A stretch of 22,500 bases of DNA from Chromera velia (taxonomy: Eukaryota > Sar > Chromeraceae). The stretch lies in contig JAHBMJ010003357.1 of NCBI GenBank assembly GCA_018398765.1, positions 15,826 through 38,325 of the forward strand, read 5' to 3'. A program made the position numbers and the translations under genes. The first letter of the stretch is position 1, and every line of letters begins with the position of its first letter. Shown in pieces: positions 10,024 through 22,050 of the stretch. A model generated the notes under the pieces. It did no database searches and had not been told where the DNA came from. It saw only the letters and a program-made list of their open reading frames with translations.

Positions 10024-10432
10024 CTATGCTTCCTCGCCTATCAGTTTTTCAGACAGAATATTTTTCGGATTCAAAAACGGCTGCCAATACTCAGCCTTTT
10101 TCAGCACCACACTCCTGCCTATCACAATGTGGAAGGGGGGAAGGAGAGGCAGATGAGGCAGAGCGAGGCCTTGCTGCTTTGCCTGCGCGTCGGCCTTCTT
10201 CTGCGTCCGCTTCCACTTTGAGTGTACCACCTCATTTCTTCCCCACCTCAGCCTGTGGAATACCCTGGCATCATACTCCGTTAAAATCCATTCGCGTTCT
10301 GCCTAGTCGATCTCTTTCTTGAGACTCTCCTCTCTCAAGATGCCTTCTGGGCAGCCAAGCGCCTCGAAGTACGCAGTGATTGACTGCGTTGCCTTTACTA
10401 CCAGAGTCTCGCTGCTGTCTCCCTCAAGTGGC
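10024..10432 (-). pseudogene. Coding-like frame with one internal TAG, unknown protein
   Basis: A CTGCAG acceptor precedes a frame reading PLEGDSSETLVVKATQ, then AYFEALGCPEGILREESLKK, to TAG at 10303-10305. The same frame continues for 92 more codons (AEREWILTEYDARVFHRLRW, then HSKWKRTQKKADAQAKQQG) to TAG at 10024-10026. Both halves look like one soluble, basic, helical protein of normal complexity, so the inner TAG is probably a nonsense mutation. It could also be the true C terminus, with the rest open by chance or belonging to another exon. An 18-nt-scale intron around the TAG is not credible. The open frame extends upstream to 10530 without an ATG. Family not recognised. Confidence 0.45.
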
Positions 10433-10888
10433 CTGCAGATGCCATAGTAAAAATACACACTGAATCTTTCAAAGGGTGATCTCCGACGGTAGAGCAAGAA
10501 CAGCCAACTTTGGGAGATAAATTGAGTCACTTGCGTTCACGGCTTACTACCTCTACACTGCGTTTCTAAGATATCGATACATTCTGGGCATAACGGTGAT
10601 GAAAAGGCAGTGCCACTTGATTGGATGTCCAGAATGCTGCATGCGGAATGAGTGCACATGCATAGCCCCAGATCAATCATGCATACCAATTAACATACAG
10701 GCACGTACATTCAAGCGCAGGTCTTCTGAAGCACGGCCAAGCTTCGCAGGCAGTATGAAAGCTGTCTTTCCTTCTGCAGTCAGATATGCACGGAATGAGA
10801 ATGCACAGCTGACGTCCATCGTATTTTCTGCATGTCTGCGCTGTCACTCTTTTCGCCATCCGTTTTACCCTTCCTGTTTTCGCTGTCT

Positions 10889-11114
<226 letters not shown>

Positions 11115-11118
11115 CGAC

Positions 11119-11187
11119 TCTCTTCATGAAGGAGTCAAACTTCTCTCGATCAGTTTGGATCTCCTGCTTCATCTTCGAGTTGTCAAC
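11119..11187 (-). CDS. Candidate 69-nt coiled-coil exon, copy a
   Basis: On the minus strand CTCAATGCAG precedes 23 codons reading VDNSKMKQEIQTDREKFD then SFMKR, followed by GTCGCA as a possible donor. Both ends are phase 0. The spacing of hydrophobic residues in a Lys/Glu/Gln/Asp background fits a short coiled coil. A near-identical exon lies 168 bp upstream in gene sense. No other exon of the parent gene is certain. The plus strand is also open here, so strand assignment rests on the acceptor-like CAG and the coil character. Confidence 0.4.
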
Positions 11188-11286
11188 CTGCATTGAGAGC
11201 AGACCGAACAAAGGCTGTCTTCCAACAGTTCTCAGAATGCCACAAAGCTTGTGGCTTCATATGCAGGCGCTTCAACTGACTTCGAC

Positions 11287-11355
11287 TGTCTTCACGAAGG
11301 AGTCCAACTTCTCTCGATCAGTTTGGATCTCCTGCTTCATCTTCGAGTTGTCCTC
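11287..11355 (-). CDS. Candidate 69-nt coiled-coil exon, copy b
   Basis: The minus strand reads GATTGTGCAG and then 23 codons, EDNSKMKQEIQTDREKLD then SFVKT, followed by GTCGAA. It differs from copy a at five residues. The 3' end of the preceding presumptive intron (CTCTGTTCGGAATCTG here, CTTTGTTCGGTCTG in copy a) is duplicated with it, so the duplication unit is exon plus intron flank. Equal length and equal phase would make the two exons interchangeable. Confidence 0.4.
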
Positions 11356-11445
11356 CTGCACAATCAGATTCCGAACAGAGGCTCACTTGGAGCAGGTTCC
11401 ACGTAGGCACCCTGCATGAGACGACGCTTCAACTTACATTCACCA

Positions 11446-12862
11446 TTGCAGCCAAGTTTTGGTTTTTTTGGAGGAACGGAGAAAGAAGACTCTATGCATG
11501 TGAACAAAATCAGCCGCGCTCAGAGAGCAATCTCTAAAGAAAGATCCGGGCTCTCTCTCAGTGACTCACTCACTTTTCTCTCTACAGTCTGCCTTTGAGA
11601 ACCCGAAGAACACGAAGACCAGATCAGATTGAATTTCTCATTAATTGTCCCCGTCTTTGCTTTTATCGGGAAGGGCAGCCAGACAGTCCGGTACGCACAC
11701 AAACAAACAAACGTGAAAGAAATAGACAGTCAAGGTGTGATTTGATTCTGCATTCTTCTCGCTGACTCACAAGAAAGGTCAAAAGAAAGACATATGCCCT
11801 GACTGACGGACCTGCTCAAACAAAAGGGAAGGCAAGCTTTAAGACCCCCCAGCGTGGAAACGCTCCCATGCAGGATCTGCGTCACTTACTTCTTTTTTCT
11901 TTCTATCAGTGTACGCAGGGGGGGGAGACTGCCACACCCAATGCCCACACCCAGTCAGTGACAGGGATGTACGACAACAACTACATGCATCAATGTGATC
12001 ATTCATGATGCATCAACATATGGAAACGGCGCTAGATACATACAAGTCGTGCGTCACGGAAGGAAAAAGACCAAGACAGGACCCAGTTGGCGCATCATAC
12101 GCAGCAAACAGAGGAGGACAATACATCATCACAGACGCAAACAACCAACGAAAGGCACTGGAGACACACGTGCCAGCCAGAGTCTTGCGGAAGAAACTAG
12201 CTATACATGAACATGGACTGCCAGGAGCTAGGCTCCGACGGCTTTAGTCATTCATTCATTCATTCATTCATTCATTCATACATTATGTGTGTCATGCAGA
12301 CAACTTTCATTCATTCATTTGCACCTATACAACAAACATGCCGTATCGTCATTCCTCTAGTCGTCACTGGCAGCCTGCAAAATCGCATGAATGTGAACAC
12401 AAATTCAGCCACACTCAGTGATTCATATCCGATCACCCGTCTCTTCGCTTGTGTCCGTCCGTCCGTTGGTCTTTTTTTTTTTTTCAACCCTAGTTTTCTC
12501 TAGTACGTATCCATTCCTTCTATCTGTCCGCATCTCCTTAATTCTACTGTAGGAGGCACTTCCGCTCGCGTTGATTCGAGTTCCGTCTCCTTCGACCTGA
12601 AGGGGGAGAGGGTCCCTGCACGCACTCATCCATCCATCCATCCATCCATCCATCCATCTATCCACATAACAAACGAGCATTTCACCTATCGTACATACAA
12701 CCATTAGAATGGGGCAGCAGGAACGGAAGAATGGGGGGAGGGAGGGAGAGAGTAGAGCGAGAGAAACAATGTCGGTTTCGTTGCCTACTTGCCCGCGCTC
12801 ACAAAAAAGACAGTCCAAGCAAGATTTGAAGCAGCTTGATTCTTGTCCTGCAATAATTTCCA
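11446..12862. other. No firm gene; microsatellites and a weak ORF
   Basis: It contains a (CATT)n run at about 12249-12284, a T run at 12472-12484 and a (CATC)n run at 12627-12664. A plus-strand frame at 12005-12247 (80 codons, starting MMHQHMETALDTYKSC, ending in RKKLAIHEHG and a basic tail) is open in an A/C-rich stretch that also leaves another frame open. I give it little weight. The right end is probably 3' flank of the RAB28 gene. Confidence 0.3.
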
Positions 12863-15664
<2,802 letters not shown>

Positions 15665-16016
15665 GGTCAGGGAAGAGGGGAAGGCAATTGATGCTGAAGA
15701 ATTCGGTGCTGGAACGGGTGTGTAGACGGTTACAGGACCAAACAACAGAGGGTTGCACGACAGAGACGGCTAGTAAGTCAAGTCAACTTTGTTTTTCGTT
15801 TCCAAATAAGTGTGCCCTGCCATTTCCCCCTACTTCTCAGAATCTACAACCTGAATCACAAGAATATACAGAATGACCTTATTGGGGTACGTGCGGTGAT
15901 TCCATGGTGATTCCTTGCGGAGAATTGCTCGGCTGATCGAGCATGTCAGATCGAGTACGTGTGGTCGACCGAGAAGCAAATAGAAGCGATGCCCAATTTG
16001 GGCCGCAATGGCTTGT
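15665..16016. promoter_or_regulatory. RAB28 5' flank, no other gene
   Basis: About 350 bp between the RAB28 ATG and the upstream motif module. It contains no supported frame and presumably holds the 5' UTR and core promoter. I see no TATA box, as is usual for coccidian promoters. Confidence 0.4.
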
Positions 16017-16102
16017 GCGCGCCGCCACAAGAGTCACGGGACCGCGCACGAGCGCGTATATGCATGCATTGTAATGTCCCTACGGGACATGCCGTGGCCC
16101 CC
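16017..16102 (-). promoter_or_regulatory. RAB28 upstream module: GGGGGCCACGGCATG, hairpin, TGCATGCA, GGCGGCGCG
   Basis: Gene-sense order: GGGGGCCACGGCATG (16102-16088), a perfect 7-bp inverted repeat ATGTCCC-GTA-GGGACAT (16090-16074), TGCATGCA (16068-16061) and GGCGGCGCGC (16026-16017). The module begins 438 bp before the ATG. TGCATGCA is a known over-represented apicomplexan promoter element bound by ApiAP2 factors. The same three motifs in the same order lie upstream of the gene at 22051. Confidence 0.55.
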
Positions 16103-16299
16103 AGGGGTGAGATATGCCGCTCAGGTGCGTATACATGATTGCGGCGCATACAACAGCCTGAGATGTCGTTGTTGGATACGTGACTGTAGTATCTGTAAAT
16201 ACCAGAGAAGGTAGGATAGGCGGAGTGTTAGGTGTGGTTGGAGATGGCCGAAGACGGCTAAACGGGTTTCAAGGTGAGAAAGAGAAACGAGGCAAGCTC

Positions 16300-16780
16300 T
16301 GCTATTAGACACATTATTAATTATATGTTGTTAAAAAAAAAAGGGCATAGTACAGGGATTTATTTTACAAAAGATGCTAACGTAAAAGAGAAATTTAAAT
16401 TTCGACTGTACCATACATAATTGATGAATCTTTCTAGGAATCTTTGTTGTTATTAAAAAAACAAAAAAATAAAAAAAATGTCCGCTAATTTATTCGTAAC
16501 TTAAATTTACTTATATTTTTACTTTGTAGGGTGAATAGGGGTAGCCGGATATATACCTAGGTCTTTTACATATCAAAACATATACTAATACTTCTTTTAG
16601 CTTCTTTTATTTACCTTCAATTATTAATATGTATAATTTGAGTAATATATAGTAATATATGGATATTATATGTTTTCTATTATTACATTGTCATTACATT
16701 ATTCTTCTAAATCATCTCTAAAATGTTTTAAAAGTACATCCAAACTACACGCTTACTGTAGTCGACTGTGCCCACTTATT
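16300..16780. other. AT-rich block, no gene
   Basis: Strongly A/T-rich, with A runs at 16332-16342 and 16454-16479. Stops occur in all frames. A plus frame near 16670-17056 is only translated Leu/Ser-rich satellite and is not a gene. Confidence 0.6.
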
Positions 16781-16869
16781 TACTTACCAACACATTCGAT
16801 CAGTCAGTCATTCACTGAGTCGTTCTTGCTCTCCTCACTTACTCACTTGTTTACTCACTTACTCCTTCA

Positions 16870-17546
16870 CTTTCCCTGTCTCTCTTCTATCACTCACCCA
16901 CATGCCCATTGCCTAAACTCAACGGCTTCCATTCACATTTTCATATCTACATGCCCCAAATGGCTTCTGTTTATATACTCGCTTTCTCTGTTTCTCTTCG
17001 TCTATATTTATTTACTCATAGGCCGTCGCGGCTTGAAGTTTTGTTTACACATATGAGTCTCGACGTTCTCTCTTAGTGATAAGCTGTCTCTCTTCATTCA
17101 CGTACCCGTACACCCATGCAAACATCTTCTGTTCACATACTTGCGCGAGTCCTTGTCCTTCTTCATTCACCCATACGCCTAAACGGCTCCTCTTCACCTA
17201 GCCTGTTCATACCGCTTCACATACTCGCTTTCCTTGTCTGTTTTCATTCACCCGCACCGTCATGACGCCCCAAACAGCTTCTGTTCACACACTCGCTCTC
17301 TCTGTCTCTCTTTATCTATATTTATTTACCCACAGGCCATCGCGGCTTGAAGTTTTGTTTATACACTGAATCTCGACATTCTCTCTTAGTGACAGGCTGT
17401 CTCTTTTCATTCACGTACCCGCACACCCATGCAAACATCTTCTGTTCACATACTTGCGCGAGTTCTTGTCCTTCTTCATTCATCCATATGCTTAAATGGC
17501 TCCTCTTTACCTAGCCTGTTCACACCGCTTCACAGACTCGCTTTCA
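16870..17546. repeat. Satellite-like tandem repeat, ~313-bp period with shorter sub-repeats
   Basis: The unit at about 16957-17234 recurs at 17270-17546 with a 313-314 bp offset. Shared landmarks include TCGCGGCTTGAAGTTTTGTT and CATACTTGCGCGAGT. Sequence before 16957 (CCCTGTCTCTCTTCTATCAC onward) resembles the end of unit 1, so a third, partial unit is present. Within each unit, segments of the form GCTTCTGTTCACATACTCGC followed by CTTCATTCACC recur every ~70-100 bp, which suggests a higher-order repeat built from short monomers. Confidence 0.85.
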
Positions 17547-17559
17547 AGTCCCTATGCTT

Positions 17560-18130
17560 GAAAGTCGACCTCTATATAGTAACTGAAGTCTGACCTTTAT
17601 ATTAATAGTATTATTCTACGTTTTCTTGACATAAAATATAAGTTAATTAGATTATTTTTTTTAGTTTATCAATGATAAATAAGCTGATAACAAGTGTTTA
17701 TAAATTTAGATTCAAGTTCTTAAAAGTAATTCTAGCGCTAGCCAGTTAAAAGTGATTGATCAACAATGGTCCGCTGACTGCCAGCTGCTGCGCATGAATG
17801 TTTTTCAAATCTAAATCTGTTTAATGATATACTGTTAGCTAAAAAAGTTTTAAAATTTGACTATTATTCAATTAAGTACATGGATTAGTATATGTGTGTG
17901 CATGAATGCACGGTAAAAAGTTAAAAAAAAAACTATAATCGATCTATCTAGATAATCTATACATTTTAAAGTTTTCACTACAAATGTCAAACCAGAATAA
18001 AATTAATTCTCTGCAAAATTCTTCTATCAAAACAATGATCGAAAACTAAAATTTAATATTTTTTAAATATTATTTCAAAATAAAACCTTGAAAAGGCCAA
18101 TGTTTAAGCCGTTTTGTTCCGTTTATTATT
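17560..18130. other. AT-rich block, no gene
   Basis: A/T-rich sequence with stops in all frames. The only landmark is a short GC-richer island at 17770-17800 (GTCCGCTGACTGCCAGCTGC). No tRNA, rRNA or organellar gene is recognised. Confidence 0.55.
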
Positions 18131-18276
18131 CAGATCGATTCTAATTGAAGAGTCATTTCTGTACTTCTTCTACCGTCGCCCAAAGAATAACATTCTGAGA
18201 CACCAACTTCTTGTAGGACAAATCGCAGAAACTCAGAGTGTCTCTGCCTTGAACGCATAAATAATATCCATTGGGT

Positions 18277-19011
18277 GAGGGAAAAAAATAAAACAAGTAA
18301 GCAAAAGAGGAAGACAACGGAAACGGAGGAAGAAAGAAGGCAAACAAGCAAAAAAAAGAAAAAGGAAGGAAAAAAGGAAGTAAGGAAGGAAGGAAAGAAA
18401 GTAAGTAATCTTAGATGAAGAAAGAAAGAAGGCCAATTAATAAAGACGGAAGGCAGGATGGAAGGAAGGAAGGAAGAAAAGAATTAAGAAAATAAGAAAA
18501 AAGAAGGAAGAAAGAGAGGAAGGAAGGAAGGAAGGAAGGAAGAAAGAACGGCAGGCAGGGATAAAGGACAGAAGAAAATGAAAAAAGAAGGAACTTCAAG
18601 GAAAGAAGAAAGCAGCAGAAGAAGGAAGAAAGAAGCAAAATGAGAGACAGGGCAACGAAGGAAGGAAGAAGGAAGGAAGGAAGGAAGGAAGGAAGGAAGG
18701 AAAAAGGGAAGGAAGGAAGGAAGGAAGGAAGAAAAAAAGGAAGGAAGGAAAGAAACGAATAGAGGAAGGACAGAAGAAACGACAGAAGAAAGCAAGGATG
18801 AAAGACAGGAAGGAAACAGACACAGAAAGCTTGAAAATTTTTGAACAAAAGAAAGAATGAAAGTAGGAGGGGGGAACGATGCAATGAAAGGAGGAAGGAA
18901 AGACGGAAAGAAGGGACTCCAACAAGGAAAGAAAGGAAGAAGGGATCGAAAAAGGAAGGAAGAAAGAAAGCAACAAAGAGAGAAAGAGAGAGAGAGGGAA
19001 AGAGAAAGTGT

Positions 19012-19076
<65 letters not shown>

Positions 19077-19175
19077 GAAGAAAGAAAGGAAGGAAGAAAG
19101 AAAAGAAGGAAGGCACGAAAACAACAATTAAAGAAAGAAGGGGAAAAAAACAATAAAGATGGAAGGGAAAGGGAA
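18277..19175 (+). repeat. ~0.9-kb purine-rich tract, (GGAA)n-type, with (GA)n/(TG)n core
   Basis: The plus strand is almost purely A and G, in GGAA, GAAA and AAGG units, densest at about 18654-18750. A (GA)n-(TG)n-(GA)n compound run lies at about 18975-19075. Leu/Phe/Ser frames on the minus strand come from the repeat and are not genes. Similar pure runs appear in many eukaryotic intergenic regions. Confidence 0.95.
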
Positions 19176-20433
19176 AGAAAAGAAGCTGTGTGCTCCAACT
19201 GGAAAATATGGAGAAAAGCAGGAGAGTATGAGGGAATCAACTTATGTCAATAGAGCCAGAACGGCAATATTCTTTTTAGAGACTCACTAATCACATGCTC
19301 ACCCATCATGGTGACTACGCAGAGGTGGCATCTCAGGGGACCTTTGCACGCTTCTGAATCTTATGTCCTGCACAGACAACAGTTCAGAAAAGACAGAGAA
19401 CTGAAACGTATAATCGGATTACTGTGTACATATGTAATACACGCATGTAACATTTTGAACAGTCCGACCGAAGTCGAACGCAGTGCACACCACTCTCAAA
19501 AACAGTAGAACATTGGAGATCTAAGGTATCAATCTCTCATCCTTCTTTCTTTTCTTTTCTTTTTTTCTCTTCTCTTCTTTGCTTTGCAAAGTGTCTGATT
19601 CTATGTGCTTCTTTTTTTAATTTCCTTTTCAATCCCTTTCTCTCTTTCTTTTGCTTTCAATGTTCTCTTATACCTAGACAAATAGAGGGAAAGCTTAGAT
19701 AACAGAAGTCAAGGAAGCAAACAACCTCTTACAAATATTCAATACCTTCACCCTCTTAGTCCCTGTCTCTCTCCTCTTTCTTTTATTGCTCTTTCACTTT
19801 CTTTTCTCCCCAACTATCTCCTCTCCGCATTCATCTTTCATAAACAGAGAAAGAAAACAGTCAGAAAGATGCAAAAAGATAGAAACATTCATTCACAAAC
19901 AAGCCTCCACACCACACTCACTCTCACTTCCCTCAAGCACACTCTCATCAGTCTCCCTCTCTTCCTCCATCTCCAACCCCTACTGCAAACAAAAGTCTGC
20001 AGCCTCCAAAGTCTTCTTCCAACTTGGAAGCCCTTCATGACTGCTCCGCCGTCGAGTGACACAGCCACGGTGCCCCTATGGCACTATTATGTATGATTAG
20101 CACGCGGCACTCGAGTTTCAGAGCTTCTCCACTCCAGTAATCAGACTGAGAGTAGAGATCCTTCCTCAGTCAAGTCTCTTCCTCTCAATGTATACATTAT
20201 TCTCTCTGCTTGCAAGAGGAAAACACCTCTGTTCTCTTCAAATGGAAGCTCCTATCCTCCTTGGGGCACCTTCTCTGTAGGCAACAGTTGCTCTGATCGA
20301 TGACGTCACCAGAGATCAATATCCGTCTCCTTAATCTTCTCTCTCATTTCAATTCCGGCTCCTTCTCTTTCTACCCTGGTATATTTTTTAACTCTTGCTC
20401 TCTTATCGCAAGCGGCAGAAAACAGAAACATAC
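19176..20433. other. No firm gene; pyrimidine-rich stretches
   Basis: T/C-rich runs at about 19535-19660 and 19755-19830. Minus-strand fragments with exon-like looks exist: about 20315-20383 between CCAG and TCTCTG/GTGACG, and a stretch after CTCTCAG near 20140 reading SDYWSGEALKLECRVL. Their phases do not join cleanly to the exon at 20434-20529, so they are not called. Confidence 0.3.
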
Positions 20434-20529
20434 CTGAAAAGTCTTCAGCTCCTCATCTTCCTCGAGAACTCCACAACATTCAAGACAAAATGAAAGAACA
20501 TATCGGAGGTGAAAAATTTTTATTTTGTC
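20434..20529 (-). CDS. Candidate internal exon, acidic/Cys-containing, unknown
   Basis: The minus strand reads GACAGCTTAG, then 32 open codons beginning DKIKIFHLRYVLSF and ending CCGVLEEDEELKTFQ, then a good GTATGT donor. Both ends are phase 0. The two splice sites and full openness support an exon, but the rest of the gene could not be assembled and no family is recognised. Confidence 0.3.
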
Positions 20530-21014
20530 CTAAGCTGTCAAACCTCTGGCTGCCACCGCACTCTACATAGCCTAGTGCTTCACGTGGTAAGCTCAGTGTA
20601 CTTGCCTTCAATAATCTTCATTTTTTTATCTCAAGAGATCTCATCACACTGTCTGCCCCTGTGCAACCGAAAGCTCTGCTAACCAACTATAAGAGACGTA
20701 CGGGGCTCTTAAGTAACAATAGCTTCTGGCAGAGAGTACTCTAGTGCTACTATAAGCCTTGTCAAAGTCTACGTAGTTCTGAGAGAGAAGTCGGTAAGTC
20801 TGTTAGTCAAAGCTCATGCGATGACTCTTGGAATCAGACCCACTCTTATGTTTGATCTACTGATTACATCACTGTGCATGCTCATATATCGATCAGTCAT
20901 TATACGCGCATGCCCGCGAGCTATGCCGTTCTCATGCAGGCCGAGGCCACTAAGCTAAATGATGCCAATTCTAGTTCAGTGCCCTACAAGCCCAGACTTC
21001 ATGGCAATCACCTC
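20530..21014. other. No gene seen
   Basis: Mixed sequence with no supported frame or repeat; ends in a CACA-rich stretch that forms the left flank of the inverted-repeat element. Confidence 0.5.
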
Positions 21015-21130
21015 ACACACAGTACCCCCCTGACAGTCAAGGCTACTTAAAATTTTGTGCTGCTCAAAAATCCAATCTTGAAAAATGTTTTCAAGAGCAG
21101 CTTGGAGTGTCAGGGGGGTGACACACAGTA
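21015..21130. mobile_element. MITE-like element with terminal inverted repeats and flanking duplication
   Basis: CCCCCCTGACA (21025-21035) and its exact complement TGTCAGGGGGG (21108-21118) bound a 94-bp segment. Inside are nested inverted arms GCTGCTC (21059-21065) / GAGCAGC (21095-21101) and a perfect hairpin CTTGAAAA-ATG-TTTTCAAG (21077-21095). Flanking the ends is the identical 10-mer ACACACAGTA at 21015-21024 and 21121-21130, with two extra bases (TG) on the right. A non-coding, hairpin-forming unit with TIRs and a ~10-bp target duplication is what a small non-autonomous DNA transposon looks like. A 9-11 bp duplication would suit Mutator-like elements. It encodes nothing. Confidence 0.6.
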
Positions 21131-21629
21131 CTTCGCATGTATCCCAAATCTTCGAGTGGAGGTAGAAGGAAGTCGAGAATCCAGGCGCTGAAGAACGATA
21201 AGAGGAGCCAGGTAGAGAAAAAGAAGACCAACAAAAAGAAAAGATCTAATATTTCGATTCCTACTGATCAAATTAACCATTTTTTTCCCACTCTGTAGGG
21301 CGGCATGTCTTAACTTGCCACTGAGCTTGGTAGCATTGTCAAACAACAACTTCACTTAGACAGTGTGTTTTATGGTCTTCCTTGAAAACTACATAGATGA
21401 ATCTACGCATAGTTACCTTTTTGTAGAGCTCTTTCTTCATGTGTGTTTTTATACCGATACATTAAGGTCAGACATAACTTAACCCTCAATCATCAGACAA
21501 AAGGTGCACAATCGCCACGCGCTGTAGCCGGAAAGCGGGTCCCGAAAGGCAAATGCAACCCGATTGGTCAGAGTTTTCGACTTTTTTTTTCTATAGGTGC
21601 CGCTAAGGGCCTTAACAGATACCATGGCC
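21131..21629. other. No gene seen
   Basis: Mixed sequence between the inverted-repeat element and the GC-rich upstream module. The minus frame at 21110-21355 is open for 81 codons but overlaps the element and has no motif. Confidence 0.45.
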
Positions 21630-21680
21630 GGGGGCCACGGCACGGCATGCATGCAGGCGGCGCGGCGCCGGCGCGCCGCA
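21630..21680 (+). promoter_or_regulatory. Upstream module of the 22051 gene: GGGGGCCACGGCA, TGCATGCA, GGCGGCGCG
   Basis: GGGGGCCACGGCA (21630-21642), TGCATGCA (21648-21655) and GGCGGCGCG (21656-21664) lie in this order. They are followed by a GC-only palindromic stretch (CGGCGCCGGCGCGCCG, about 21663-21678). The module starts 421 bp before the ATG at 22051. The order and gene-relative orientation match the RAB28 upstream module. Confidence 0.55.
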
Positions 21681-22050
21681 GCGTAAGCCGATTCTGCCCT
21701 TGGCCGATTAACTGCAGTTGGCAACGAAAATTTGAGACGGCGTCAAACCACAAAAAAATGACCATGTAATAATTATCAACTCTACGTACATTCTACGTAC
21801 GTACGTGTACAGGAGATCACCTTGCACTGGATCTGCATTTCATGAATCCGCTTGTGACGAGCTCCTTGGTTTTAGGTTTGTCTCTTGTTTAAGGAACCCA
21901 GGCAGTGTTTTTATCCACCAACCTCCGCAGTGTCCTCACTTCAATAGTTGATCTTTCTGCGTAGACGGACAACACAGCCCAGAAGATATCTTACATCACT
22001 TTACTGATTCGGAGTCAGTCCAGTCGCACATTACGATTCACTTCCAGTGG

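Larger units (their letters stand above)
11116..11445. repeat. 168-bp tandem duplication
   Basis: Two adjacent units at about 11116-11283 and 11284-11445 are offset by 168 bp. The core (CTTCATGAAGGAGTCAAAC / CTTCACGAAGGAGTCCAAC onward, ~70 bp) is almost identical; the remaining ~95 bp is more diverged. The core holds the candidate exons. Confidence 0.85.

Noticed and set aside
12601-12680. CRISPR-like or regulatory array of CATC units
   Set aside because: Simple tetranucleotide microsatellites with no spacers; ordinary for this type of genome.
16670-17056. Plus-strand 128-codon frame that looks like a membrane protein
   Set aside because: It lies in the AT-rich/satellite DNA, is Leu/Ser/His repeat-like, and is not kept open in the next satellite unit.
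18411-19240. Three overlapping minus-strand frames of 210-238 codons rich in Leu, Phe and Ser
   Set aside because: They are translations of the polypurine tract and appear in all frames, so openness reflects composition, not coding.
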